Made by a program: the position numbers and the translations under genes. Of a DNA stretch of 64,000 nucleotides, positions 18,101-26,915 are shown piece by piece. How positions within the stretch are numbered: the first letter of the stretch is position 1; every line of letters begins with the position of its first letter. The DNA comes from an uncultured Clostridia bacterium (GTDB lineage Bacteria > Bacillota > Clostridia > Christensenellales > UBA3700), in contig CALGRX010000021.1 in assembly GCA_937880755.1 (NCBI GenBank), positions 62,001-126,000 of the forward strand, in the 5' to 3' direction. The notes under the pieces are model-generated. The model was given only the letters and a program-made list of their open reading frames with translations, was not told where the DNA came from and did no database searches.

Positions 18101-18130
18101 ACAAAAGTAAGTCTTAGCACTTACTTTTGT
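18101..18130 (+). promoter_or_regulatory. Hairpin between nrdD and trxB
   Basis: Perfect 11-bp stem ACAAAAGTAAG / CTTACTTTTGT with loop TCTTAGCA, ending 15 bases before the trxB ATG. Only CTTAAT follows, so it is not a strong terminator. It may tune the ratio of the two products or protect the nrdD message. Confidence 0.6.
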
Positions 18131-18145
18131 CTTAATAGGAGATAT

Positions 18146-19048
18146 ATGTTTGATACGATAATCATAGGCGCGGGACCTGCGGGACTTACCGCTTCGATAT
18201 ACGTGCAGAGAGCCGGCAAAAAAGCTCTTGTGCTAGAAGCTATGGCGGTGGGTGGTCAAATCCGCAATACACCCGAGATAGAGAATTATCCCGCAATCGC
18301 CAAAATCAGCGGAATGCAGTATTCCGACGATTTGGCTGAGCAAGCCAAGGCTTTGGGGGCGACTATTAAGCGTGAAAGCGTGAGGTCGTTGCAACTCGTC
18401 GGCGACGTCAAGACGGTAACGACTCGCAACGCTACCTATCAAGCAAGGAGCGTAATCATAGCAGTCGGTGCAAAGTCGAGAGAACTTGGAGTCGAAAAAG
18501 AAGAGGATTTGTTCGGCTGTGGCGTAAGCTATTGCGCTATATGCGACGGCGCCTTCTTTGCAGGCAAAGCCGTTGCCGTGTCGGGCGGGGGAAATACCGC
18601 TATCGACGACGCGCTCTTTTTGGCGGAGCGTTGCTCCAAAGTCTATCTCGTACACCGCAGAAACGAGTTTAGAGCCGAGCAAATCAAGGTGGAGCAGCTC
18701 AAGAGCAAGTCTAACGTAGAGTTGGTGCTTGGCTATACCGTAGAGTCTTTGGAGGGCGAAGATTGTTTGCAAGGCGTTGTCGTTAAGGATAAGCAAGGCG
18801 GTACAAGAAGACTAGACGTGAGCGGACTGTTCGTTGCTATTGGCAAAATCCCTAATACGGATATGTTGCAAGGTCAAATAAAAATGGACGACCAAGGATA
18901 TATCGTTGCGGGCGAAGATTGTAAGACCAACGTAGATGGCGTGTGGGTAGCGGGCGACTGTAGGGTCAAGAATATCCGCCAACTTACCACCGCCGTAGCC
19001 GACGGTACCGTTGCCGCACTTGGCGCAGTAGAGTACGTAAGGGACTGA
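18146..19048 (+). CDS. trxB: Thioredoxin reductase
   Basis: 300 aa, normal size for the bacterial low-Mr type. FAD-binding GAGPAGLTAS is at the N-terminus. The redox-active CxxC is in SYCAICDGAFF (about residues 131-134), the NAD(P)H-binding GGGNTAID follows it, and the C-terminal FAD motif is VWVAGDCR. It transfers electrons to thioredoxin-type disulfides. Its position directly after nrdD, which carries its own thioredoxin domain, points to that domain as a substrate. TAGGAGATAT precedes the ATG. The downstream methyltransferase remnant begins one base after the stop. Confidence 0.95.
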   Translation: MFDTIIIGAGPAGLTASIYVQRAGKKALVLEAMAVGGQIRNTPEIENYPAIAKISGMQYSDDLAEQAKALGATIKRESVRSLQLVGDVKTVTTRNATYQARSVIIAVGAKSRELGVEKEEDLFGCGVSYCAICDGAFFAGKAVAVSGGGNTAIDDALFLAERCSKVYLVHRRNEFRAEQIKVEQLKSKSNVELVLGYTVESLEGEDCLQGVVVKDKQGGTRRLDVSGLFVAIGKIPNTDMLQGQIKMDDQGYIVAGEDCKTNVDGVWVAGDCRVKNIRQLTTAVADGTVAALGAVEYVRD

Positions 19049-19049
19049 T

Positions 19050-19715
19050 ATGGATATTGGTGCTCAATTCAATTTGATTGCCAAAGAATACGACGCTAAG
19101 CGCAAGATTTTTATACCGTGCTTTCAAGATTTCTACGAAGGCGCGACCGACTTTATTCTATCCAATTACGGCGAGCCCGAGTGAGTAGTCGACTTGGCTG
19201 CAGGTACGGGTTTGTTAACTAATTTTTGGTATCAAAAGTGCAAGAATACTCGCTTTACTCTAGTTGACCTCGCCGAGGATACGTTGGACGTAGCTCGCCT
19301 TAGGTTCGTGGGCGACGATAGAGTGCAATATCTATTGGACGATTATACCCAAGGCTTGCCCGACGGCGACTTTGACGTCGTTGTTTCGGCTCTCTCCATA
19401 CATCATTTGGAAGACCAAGAAAAGAAAGATTTGTTTGAAAATATATACGATAGATTGCCTAAGGGCGGAATGTTGGTCAACTACGACCAATTCTCGGCGG
19501 GATACGCTACCCTCAACGAGTGGTACGACAAGACTTGGATAAGCAAGTTACGACAAAGCAATCTCACCGAGAGAGATATAGAGTTGTGGAAGCAAAGACG
19601 ACTGCTCGACTAGGAATGCTCGGTGGAAGCCGAGGTGGATATGTTGAAAAACAGTAAATTCGATATAGTCAAAAGCGTATATAGCAATCAAAATTTGCAG
19701 TTATCGTTGCGATAA
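19050..19715 (+). pseudogene. Broken SAM-dependent methyltransferase
   Basis: Reading from the ATG at 19050 gives a class I methyltransferase: MDIGAQFNLIAKEYD, then YGEPE, an in-frame TGA at 19182-19184, then VVDLAAGTGLL (the SAM-binding glycine motif), VVSALSIHHL and LPKGGMLVNYDQF. A second in-frame stop, TAG at 19611-19613, interrupts LLD/ECSVEAEVDML. Near the end a T run is one base short: restoring a T at 19694-19696 turns the reading into NFAVIVAIKK, the normal family ending. Three independent lesions make it a pseudogene. It would have been cotranscribed with trxB. The fragment from 19194 on could still be translated but lacks the N-terminal helices. Confidence 0.88.
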
Positions 19716-19746
19716 AAAAATTAAATAACACTATAATTGAAAAGAT

Positions 19747-19773
19747 AAGACTCTCCACGTGGAGAGTCTTTTT
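19747..19773 (+). terminator. Terminator after the trxB/methyltransferase unit
   Basis: Perfect 24-bp palindrome with 10-bp arms AAGACTCTCC / GGAGAGTCTT around ACGT, then TTT. Confidence 0.88.
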
Positions 19774-19879
19774 GTGTATAATCTCGTTAGCTCGCCCTAA
19801 AGCTTTGTTAAAAATAGATATTGCTATATAGTTATTTTTATGTTAATATAATATTTAGAGTAAATAAGTGGAGGAAATT

Positions 19880-22800
19880 ATGGCAAAAGACGCAAAAAAG
19901 CCTATGTGGCAGGACATTGACGTGTTTGACGTCAATACCGAAAAGAGAAGCGGAGCGGGATTTCCTTACGACGTGGCAAGCGGAGAAAAAAAGACGGTTT
20001 GCCTCAACGGCGTGTGGAAATTCAAATTTTTGGAGACGGTCAACGACTTGACGGGCGACCTATGCAACTACAAAGACAACAGTTACGACGTCAGCGGATT
20101 TGACGACCTGGAAGTGCCAAGCAACTGGCAAATCAAGGGTTACGGCACTCCTATCTATACCAACTTTACGTATCCTTACGCTATTAGCACGACCAAAATT
20201 CCTTATATCAAGCCCGAGCTCAATCCTTGCGGACTATACGTCAAAGAATTTGAGCTAGGCGAGGTCAAAGACAACGTGTTTATACACTTTGGCGGTATCA
20301 ACTCTTGTGGTGAAGTATTCGTCAACGGCAACTTCGTAGGATATTCGCAAGACACCTTCGACGAAACGGAATACGATATCACCAAGTACGTAGTAGAGGG
20401 CGTCAACAGACTGGCAGTGACGGTAAGACAATTCTGCGACGGTAGCTATCTCGAAGACCAAGATATGTGGCGCCTTAGCGGTATTTTTAGAGACGTCAAC
20501 CTCGTTTTCAAGCCAAAGGCTTACGTGCAGGATTTGTACGTTAGGTCGGCTTTTGCGGGTAGCTACGACAAGGCGACTTTCCTTGCCGACGTCAACGTCG
20601 AGTGCAGAGGACAATCTTTGGCTGACGGCGCGGTAGAACTCAAAATCGTGGACGCGGATGGTAAGACCTTTGCAAGCGAAACTCAAAAGATCGGCACACT
20701 TGCCGACGGCGAAACGGCAATCGTAAAATACGAGATGAACGTGGACGGCTTTGAACTTTGGAGCCACGAAAATCCATATCTTTACACCGTAGAAGTAACT
20801 CTATTGGAGGGTGATACGGCGGTAGATTTACGCAAACACAAATACGGATTTAGAGAAATCAAAATCGTCGGTCTCGATAGGGCGACGGGTAGAGGACCGT
20901 TTATTTTGCTCAACGGCGTGCCTCTCAAGATTTGTGGCGTCAACCGTCACGACTTCCACCCCGACTACGGACACGCGGTGCCTGCAAGCGTTACCGAAAG
21001 TGACCTTAGACTGCTCAAAGAAAACAACGTTACCAACGTGCGTACTTGCCACTATCCGAATTCTCGCAGATTTTACGAACTTTGCGACGAGATAGGTATC
21101 TTGGTTATGAGCGAGAACAACCTCGAAACTCACGGCTTGGCAATGTTAGTGCCTGCAAGCAATCCAAAGTGGTCGGTTCAATGTTGCTATCGTATGAGCA
21201 ATATGGTCAACAGCTACAAAAACCACGCGTGTATCTTGTTTTGGTCGCTTGGCAACGAGTCGGGCAACGGCAAGACGTTCGCCGATATGAAGGCAACGGC
21301 GCTTGCTATCGACAACACAAGACCTATCCATTACGAGCCTGACGCACAGCTTGACGTCAGCGACTTGTTCAGCGAGATGTATACCCCGCAAGAAGCTATG
21401 AAAAATATCGGCGAAAATAAGACGGTTATCCATTCGCCCGCACTTTGGAACTTGCAAATGGGCAACTTGCTATGTGGCAAAAAGTACACCGACAAGCCTT
21501 TTATCGAATGTGAATATGCGCACGCAATGGGCAACAGTTTGGGCAACTTCGCAGACTATTGGGAAGACTTCAAGAAGTACGATAGATTGTCCGGCGGATA
21601 CATTTGGGACTTTGCCGACCAATCAATACGTACCACGACCGAGGACGGCAAGTCTAAGTGGAACTACGGCGGTGACTTTGGAGACAAGCCTAACGCAGGC
21701 AACTTTGCTTTCAACGGTATCGTTCAAGGCGACAGAAAGCCAAATCCTCACTTCTACGAAGTAGTCAAGGTATATCAACAAGTAGACTTTACGCTTGACG
21801 GCGATGAGGTAACTCTGCTCAATAGATTTATGTTTACTTCGCTATCCGACTTCAAACTCAAGATGGTTCTCAAAAACCAAGGCGAGGTAGAAAAGGAAGA
21901 AACTATAGCTCTCAGCGACTGCGGTTATATGCAAAAGCTCGTCGTCAAAGTGCCTTTTGATATCAAGACCAAGGGCGAAAAGACGCTCGATTGCATACTC
22001 GTGCTTGACAAGGACGCTATGTCGCTGACCAAGGGTCACGTGATGGCAAGAGAGCAGTTTATCTTGGGTGAGTACGACTTCAAGCGTCACCTTGACAAGA
22101 AGGGCGACAAGATAGAATGCGTATTTGACGTCAAGACCAACAAATACGTTTTCAAAGGCAACGGCTTCGAGATGACGCTGGACAAAAAGAGCGGTGAGAT
22201 ATCTTCTTATAAGAAGAACGGACAAGAATATCTCGTAGGCGGTATCAAGCCCAACTTTGTAAGAGCCAACATCGACAACGAGAGATTGCCTCAAGTGCCT
22301 ATCAAACTCGTACAAATGATACTCGGACTTACCGCTTATCATACAACCAATAGGACTCTCAAACCAAGAAAAATCGAGGTGGAGCAAGAGGGCGACGCAG
22401 TAAAAATCAAGATAAAATGGAGCGCGAGATACTTGGTGGGCGTCAAGACTAAATACATACTTTTCCCTGACGGCTCTATCAAGATGTCGCTCAAATGCAC
22501 CAACGCTATGCCTTGGAATTTGCCACGTTTCGGCTTTACTATGGAACTTAGCGAGGGTAAGAGAGATATCGAGTACTACGGCAAAGGACCTCACGAAAAC
22601 TATTGCGATAGAAAGACGGGCGCGTTTATTGACGTTTATAAATTCGACGACGTAGAGGACTTTATCCACGACTACCTCTACCCACAAGAAAACGCCAACC
22701 GTTGCGACGTAAGGTGGATGCAGGTGGGTGATAGAGTGAGAGTAGAAGCGGTGGACAAAGCTTTTGAAGCAAGCGTTCATCCTTACACTATGGCTATGCT

Positions 22801-22978
22801 TCACGAGTGCACTCACGTACACGAAATGGGCAGAAAGTCCACTTTGACGCTCAACGTGGACGGTCGTCAACAAGGCGTGGGTGGTGATATACCTGCTATG
22901 GCAAGTCTCAAAAAACCTTATAAGATACCTTCGTACAAGGAACAAAAGTTCAAAGTGTTGCTAAAATTCGGAGAATAA
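19880..22978 (+). CDS. lacZ: Beta-galactosidase, glycoside hydrolase family 2
   Basis: 1032 aa, normal LacZ size. Domain order: sugar-binding jelly roll (to ~220, with WRLSGIFRDV), immunoglobulin-like domain, TIM barrel (~330-620) and the C-terminal Bgal small-chain domain. In the barrel, GVNRHDFHPDYG and NVRTCHYPN are conserved, the acid/base glutamate is in WSLGNESGNG and the nucleophile is in FIECEYAHAMGNS. It cleaves terminal beta-galactosides such as lactose or glycan galactose. There is no signal peptide, so it is cytoplasmic and needs an importer not seen here. The start is the ATG at 19880 behind GGAGGAAAT, which includes the GTG at 19868. The small membrane protein gene begins one base after the stop. 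Confidence 0.95.
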   Translation: MAKDAKKPMWQDIDVFDVNTEKRSGAGFPYDVASGEKKTVCLNGVWKFKFLETVNDLTGDLCNYKDNSYDVSGFDDLEVPSNWQIKGYGTPIYTNFTYPYAISTTKIPYIKPELNPCGLYVKEFELGEVKDNVFIHFGGINSCGEVFVNGNFVGYSQDTFDETEYDITKYVVEGVNRLAVTVRQFCDGSYLEDQDMWRLSGIFRDVNLVFKPKAYVQDLYVRSAFAGSYDKATFLADVNVECRGQSLADGAVELKIVDADGKTFASETQKIGTLADGETAIVKYEMNVDGFELWSHENPYLYTVEVTLLEGDTAVDLRKHKYGFREIKIVGLDRATGRGPFILLNGVPLKICGVNRHDFHPDYGHAVPASVTESDLRLLKENNVTNVRTCHYPNSRRFYELCDEIGILVMSENNLETHGLAMLVPASNPKWSVQCCYRMSNMVNSYKNHACILFWSLGNESGNGKTFADMKATALAIDNTRPIHYEPDAQLDVSDLFSEMYTPQEAMKNIGENKTVIHSPALWNLQMGNLLCGKKYTDKPFIECEYAHAMGNSLGNFADYWEDFKKYDRLSGGYIWDFADQSIRTTTEDGKSKWNYGGDFGDKPNAGNFAFNGIVQGDRKPNPHFYEVVKVYQQVDFTLDGDEVTLLNRFMFTSLSDFKLKMVLKNQGEVEKEETIALSDCGYMQKLVVKVPFDIKTKGEKTLDCILVLDKDAMSLTKGHVMAREQFILGEYDFKRHLDKKGDKIECVFDVKTNKYVFKGNGFEMTLDKKSGEISSYKKNGQEYLVGGIKPNFVRANIDNERLPQVPIKLVQMILGLTAYHTTNRTLKPRKIEVEQEGDAVKIKIKWSARYLVGVKTKYILFPDGSIKMSLKCTNAMPWNLPRFGFTMELSEGKRDIEYYGKGPHENYCDRKTGAFIDVYKFDDVEDFIHDYLYPQENANRCDVRWMQVGDRVRVEAVDKAFEASVHPYTMAMLHECTHVHEMGRKSTLTLNVDGRQQGVGGDIPAMASLKKPYKIPSYKEQKFKVLLKFGE

Positions 22979-22979
22979 T

Positions 22980-23462
22980 ATGGACAAGAAAAAGCTAACT
23001 TTGCAGACGATAATGGCGGTTGTTTCCGTGTTGCTTAACGTTTGGGGACTTCTATCACTTCTGCACACGTTACAAGTGTTCAACGTTCCTTTCTTAGCCT
23101 ATCTCGACAATTTGAGGTTGTTGCTAAAATACGTGGTAATCGTCATCACTATGGCATGTGGCATTATGCTCTTTGCACGCTTTGCCACCACTTTCAAGGG
23201 CAAAGTAAAAAACACGCTTGCCATCATCAACTGTACTTATAGCACTATTCTTACCCTTCCGCTCTTTGGCACTTTCGTAGGTTGCTTTTGGGCGATGAAG
23301 GGTATCAACGTGCCCATGGTCAGCGATATTTGCAACGAGTTTATGGATATATTCAAGTCCACAGGGCTTCAATACTTTATCTTTATCGCGGGTACGATTA
23401 TGGGTATAGCGTTTTTGGCTGTGCCAATATTGATGACGGTGCAGACCGTCAAAAATGACTGA
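22980..23462 (+). CDS. Four-helix membrane protein of unknown function
   Basis: 160 aa. Four hydrophobic segments are visible (about residues 8-30, 43-66, 75-100 and 130-155), with a KGK turn after the second. No catalytic or binding motif stands out and I do not recognise the family. It starts one base after lacZ, using the CGGAGAATA at the end of lacZ as its binding site, so the two are coupled. A helper for sugar uptake is possible but is only an inference from position; the protein is too small to be a standard permease. Confidence 0.7.
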   Translation: MDKKKLTLQTIMAVVSVLLNVWGLLSLLHTLQVFNVPFLAYLDNLRLLLKYVVIVITMACGIMLFARFATTFKGKVKNTLAIINCTYSTILTLPLFGTFVGCFWAMKGINVPMVSDICNEFMDIFKSTGLQYFIFIAGTIMGIAFLAVPILMTVQTVKND

Positions 23463-23507
23463 CGTCAATAAGTATTGAAGACGATAACACAAGAATAATC
23501 GTAAAAC

Positions 23508-23538
23508 AAAAATGCGTATCTCACCGATACGCATTTTT
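23508..23538. terminator. Bidirectional terminator between the lacZ operon and bioY
   Basis: Perfect 13-bp stem AAAAATGCGTATC / GATACGCATTTTT with loop TCACC. A and T runs on either side serve both strands. Confidence 0.9.
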
Positions 23539-23553
23539 CTATGTGGGTTTAGA

Positions 23554-24153
23554 TTAATTATTTTCTTCTTCGCTACCGTCTTCTTCCAAGGCTTTGTTTG
23601 GTTGTTGATTGAATAAGCCGACCCTTGCTTTGATAGGCATACCGAGTACCATAGCCATAACCATCTTGATTGCGTCGCCAACGATAAAAGGCGTTACGCC
23701 CGCTGTGAGTGCTTTGGCGAAGGTAAGCTTTGCCGATACGCTCAACCAAGTCGTGCCTATTGCGTACACTACTATCGTAGCCAATACCATGCCGACCAAC
23801 TGCATGGGTTTGTTGTTGCGGAATTTGTCTGCAAAAATACCTATTATCAAAGACATCGGTATGTATCCGATGAGGTATCCGCCCGTAGGTCCGACCAACT
23901 TGGCAAGTCCCGAACCGAAGTTAGTAAAGACAGGCACACCTACCATTCCCAAAAGTAGGTACGTTATCGTGCACAAAACGCCTTTTTTCCAGCCGAGTAT
24001 ATAGCATACCAAATAAATGCCGAAAGTACCAAAACTAATAGGCACGGGACCTATTGGAAGGGAGATAGGACCGAGCAAACACAAAACGGCAGTCATCAGT
24101 CCAATAGATGCAATGTTCTTCGTAGTCATAGATGTTGTAGTAGTGTTTTTCAT
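23554..24153 (-). CDS. bioY: BioY biotin transporter (ECF S-component)
   Basis: 199 aa, six hydrophobic segments, with the BioY patterns GPISLPIGPVPISFGTFG, YLLLGMVGVPVF and GPTGGYLIGYIPMS. It binds biotin and imports it with the shared ECF ATPases and T-component, which are not in this window. The tail after ~185 is acidic. The promoter is nine bases from the ATG and no ribosome binding site is visible, which predicts a leaderless message. I see no BirA-type operator that I can support. It is a single gene, convergent with the lacZ operon. Confidence 0.92.
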   Translation of the reverse strand: MKNTTTTSMTTKNIASIGLMTAVLCLLGPISLPIGPVPISFGTFGIYLVCYILGWKKGVLCTITYLLLGMVGVPVFTNFGSGLAKLVGPTGGYLIGYIPMSLIIGIFADKFRNNKPMQLVGMVLATIVVYAIGTTWLSVSAKLTFAKALTAGVTPFIVGDAIKMVMAMVLGMPIKARVGLFNQQPNKALEEDGSEEENN

Positions 24154-24162
24154 ATCATTTGC

Positions 24163-24191
24163 ATTATAACAAAGTCCAAAAATCAGGTCAA
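24163..24191 (-). promoter_or_regulatory. Promoter of bioY, predicted leaderless
   Basis: On the minus strand: TTGACC (24186-24191), 17-bp spacer, TATAAT (24163-24168), then nine bases to the ATG at 24153. Confidence 0.7.
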
Positions 24192-24220
24192 ATTATTGAA
24201 ATAAGTTTGCAAAATTTTAC

Positions 24221-24252
24221 AAAAAATTCTCACCGCCAAAAGCGATGAGAAT
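24221..24252 (-). terminator. Terminator of citrate synthase
   Basis: On the minus strand, ATTCTCATCGC pairs with GCGGTGAGAAT (one mismatch), followed by a run of T. Confidence 0.8.
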
Positions 24253-24276
24253 ACAAATGACATATAATAGTAACAA

Positions 24277-25644
24277 TCAATCTCTATCTTCGAGGTCCAC
24301 GTACTCTCTTCTCGGAGATACGGCGATATAAGCCGGACGAATAATCTTGCCCTTGTTGGATAGCTCCTCGAGTCTGTGCGCCGACCAACCCACTATTCTC
24401 GATACGGCAAAGATTGGTGTGAATAGTACTTCCGGTATCTCAAGCAATCTATACACGTAGCCGGTATAGAAGTCGATATTTACGCTTACGCCCTTGTACA
24501 TAACTCTGTTTTCGCTGATGATCTTAGGCGCGATTTTTTGCAGTCTGGTGTAGAGTTGGTGGAATTTGTTGTGATATCTCTTGGACATATAATTGTCGAT
24601 ATACTCATGCAAAATATTAGCTCTTGGATCGGAGATAGAGTATACGGCGTGTCCAAGTCCGTAGATTAGTCCCGAGCCGTCGAAGGCCTCTTTGTTGAGA
24701 ATTTTACGCAGATAGTTGGAGATGCCTTCTTCGGTGATATCGTCGGCGTTTTTCATAATATCGTCGAGCATTTGGATAACTTTGAGGTTGGCTCCGCCGT
24801 GACGAGGACCTTTGAGAGAAGCAAGCGACGCAGCCACGCAAGAGTAGGTGTCGGTGCCCGAAGAAGTAACTACGTGTGTAGTAAAGGTGGAGTTGTTACC
24901 GCCACCGTGCTCGGCTTGCAAAACCATACACATATCGAGCATTCTTGCTTCTTCTTGCGTAAAGCCCTTGCTACCTTTGAGCAAATAGAGAATATTCTCC
25001 GCAGTAGACAGGTTGTCCTTAGGGTAGCGGATATACAAGTTTTTGCCAAGGTGATAGTGGTTGTAGGCTTGGTAGCTGTACACTGCAAGCATAGGCATCA
25101 GCGCAATGAGCTGAATGGATTGACGGAATACGTTTTTGATAGAAATATCGTCAGGGTTGCTGTCATAAGAGTACAAAGTCAGCACGCTTCTCGCAAGCGC
25201 GTTCATCATATCCTTAGAAGGCGCTTTGAGAATGATGTCGCGGACAAAGCTCTCAGGGAGTTTGCGATACATACTCAATAGTTTAGTAAAGTCTTCAAGT
25301 TGCTTTTGGGTAGGCAAAGAACCGCACAAGAGTAAATACGCACACTCTTCATAGCCGTATCTCTTGCCGTTGAAGCCTTTGACAAGGTCGTAGATATTGA
25401 TACCGCGATAGAACATTTCGCCTTCTATAGGCGCTCTTTCGCCCTTTTCGTTGGTAGCAAAACCATTCATCTCGGAAATCTCTGTCAAACCCGTAACTAC
25501 GCCCACGCCGTTTTTGTCTCTAAGCCCTCTAAAAACCTTGTATTGGTCGTATAGCTCCGCTTGAATTTGGTCGCACTTAAATGCAAGGTCGCTGAGCTGA
25601 GAAATATATTCTTCTGATTTTTTTAGTACTTGTTTGAAGGTCAT
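24277..25644 (-). CDS. gltA: Citrate synthase
   Basis: 455 aa from the ATG at 25644, which has AAGGAGACGGAT before it. A 36-codon upstream extension has no support. It condenses oxaloacetate and acetyl-CoA to citrate. The active-site histidines are in HGGGNNSTFTTHVV and YGLGHAVYSISDPRA, and the aspartate is in NIDFYTGYVY; GPRHGGAN is also conserved. The N-terminal ~90 residues carry an extra helical region, as in the longer clostridial type. It is a lone gene with its own terminator. In a fermenter it probably feeds 2-oxoglutarate and glutamate synthesis rather than a full TCA cycle. Confidence 0.93.
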   Translation of the reverse strand: MTFKQVLKKSEEYISQLSDLAFKCDQIQAELYDQYKVFRGLRDKNGVGVVTGLTEISEMNGFATNEKGERAPIEGEMFYRGINIYDLVKGFNGKRYGYEECAYLLLCGSLPTQKQLEDFTKLLSMYRKLPESFVRDIILKAPSKDMMNALARSVLTLYSYDSNPDDISIKNVFRQSIQLIALMPMLAVYSYQAYNHYHLGKNLYIRYPKDNLSTAENILYLLKGSKGFTQEEARMLDMCMVLQAEHGGGNNSTFTTHVVTSSGTDTYSCVAASLASLKGPRHGGANLKVIQMLDDIMKNADDITEEGISNYLRKILNKEAFDGSGLIYGLGHAVYSISDPRANILHEYIDNYMSKRYHNKFHQLYTRLQKIAPKIISENRVMYKGVSVNIDFYTGYVYRLLEIPEVLFTPIFAVSRIVGWSAHRLEELSNKGKIIRPAYIAVSPRREYVDLEDRD

Positions 25645-25873
25645 ATCCGTCTCCTTGTAGCAACTAATGGTTGCGTTGGTCGTAGTTCCAGCTATTTTTT
25701 GCGCCAAAAACTCTAGCAAAACCACGTTATCAATTATTTTATATAATAACATAATGCAACTTATATAACAAACAAATTTTTCATTTTTTTTGTTTTTTGC
25801 CCAAAAACGGAATGTTTTTGCTGTTTTTATAAAAAAAAGATATAATCAAATTGCCCACGAACCCCTCAAAATA

Positions 25874-25902
25874 TTGACTTTTTTGCTCATAATGCGTATA
25901 TT
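25874..25902 (+). promoter_or_regulatory. Promoter of nagB
   Basis: TTGACT (25874-25879), 17-bp spacer, TATATT (25897-25902), then AAGGAGAG before the ATG. Confidence 0.6.
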
Positions 25903-25932
25903 AATATCAACAACTCAAATAAGGAGAGTATT

Positions 25933-26661
25933 ATGAAAGTTATCGTTACCAAAAATTATACTGAAATGAGTGCCAAGGCGTATGAAGTTATCAAGCAAGT
26001 TATGCAAGATACCGACGGCAAGGCAATACTCGGATTGGCGACGGGCTCTACGCCTATCGGAATGTACAAAAATATGGTTGCCGATTACGAGGCGGGCAAC
26101 GTTAGTTATAAGAATGCTCGTAGCGTCAACCTCGACGAATATGTAGGACTGCCAAAGACTCACGACCAAAGTTACTATTACTTTATGCACGACAATCTAT
26201 TCAACCATATAGATATTGAGGAGAACAACGTCAATTTGCCCGACGGCAACACGGGCGACCCCGACAAAGCGTGCGCCGACTACACGGCACTGCTTGCAAC
26301 CATGCAACAAGACGTGCAAGTGCTGGGTATAGGTAGCAACGGGCATATCGGCTTCAACGAGCCGGGCACTCCGTTTGACAGCACTACTCATATCGTCAAA
26401 CTCCACGAAGGCACTCGTAGCGACAACGCAAGATTTTTCGATAGCCTTGCAGACGTACCAACTCACGCAATCACTATGGGTATCGCCAATATTATGAACG
26501 CTAAGAAAATTTTGGTGCTTGCCAGCGGACAAGGTAAAGCAAACGCCGTCAAAGCAATGGTTCAAGGACCTGTTGACCCGATTTGCCCTGCCAGCGTATT
26601 GCAAAATCACCCCGACGTGGTAGTAGTCGTAGACGAAGCCGCCGCAAGCCTTTTGAACTAA
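25933..26661 (+). CDS. nagB: Glucosamine-6-phosphate deaminase
   Basis: 242 aa, normal size. It converts glucosamine-6-phosphate to fructose-6-phosphate and ammonia, the last step of amino sugar breakdown. Motifs include LATGSTPIGMYK for phosphate binding, VNLDEYVGL with the catalytic aspartate, and GIGSNGHIGFNEPG with the catalytic His/Glu region. AAGGAGAGTATT precedes the ATG. NagA and a GlcNAc transporter are not nearby. It is a single gene with its own promoter and terminator. Confidence 0.96.
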   Translation: MKVIVTKNYTEMSAKAYEVIKQVMQDTDGKAILGLATGSTPIGMYKNMVADYEAGNVSYKNARSVNLDEYVGLPKTHDQSYYYFMHDNLFNHIDIEENNVNLPDGNTGDPDKACADYTALLATMQQDVQVLGIGSNGHIGFNEPGTPFDSTTHIVKLHEGTRSDNARFFDSLADVPTHAITMGIANIMNAKKILVLASGQGKANAVKAMVQGPVDPICPASVLQNHPDVVVVVDEAAASLLN

Positions 26662-26692
26662 TTGGTCAATGGCAATATACCAAGCAACTCGG

Positions 26693-26723
26693 CTCACCGC
26701 ATAATAACGTGCGGTGAGTTTTT
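26693..26723 (+). terminator. Terminator of nagB
   Basis: Stem CTCACCGCA / TGCGGTGAG with an 8-nt loop, then TTTTT. Confidence 0.88.
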
Positions 26724-26776
26724 GCCAAATATAACAAGCCAACGTAGAGTCTTGCAAGATAAAAACATTAAAAAGT

Positions 26777-26788
26777 CGATACATGTCG
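26777..26788. repeat. Copy of a CGAYACRTRTCG palindromic motif
   Basis: CGATACATGTCG, close to the motifs at 33282 and 48579. Its function is unknown and it may be a chance match. Confidence 0.3.
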
Positions 26789-26915
26789 GCAAAAATCAAA
26801 ATTCTATAGTTCATCTATTTTGATATTATATATTCAAGCCATATCATTATACAGAGATCCAAGAGAGCCACTTGTATAGAAACGATATAGTGAGTATAAA
26901 TATGGCGGGGACAAT

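Noticed and set aside
19182..19184. In-frame TGA read as selenocysteine or tryptophan
   Set aside because: A second stop and a frameshift occur in the same gene, no SECIS-like stem was apparent, and no other gene here contains internal TGA.
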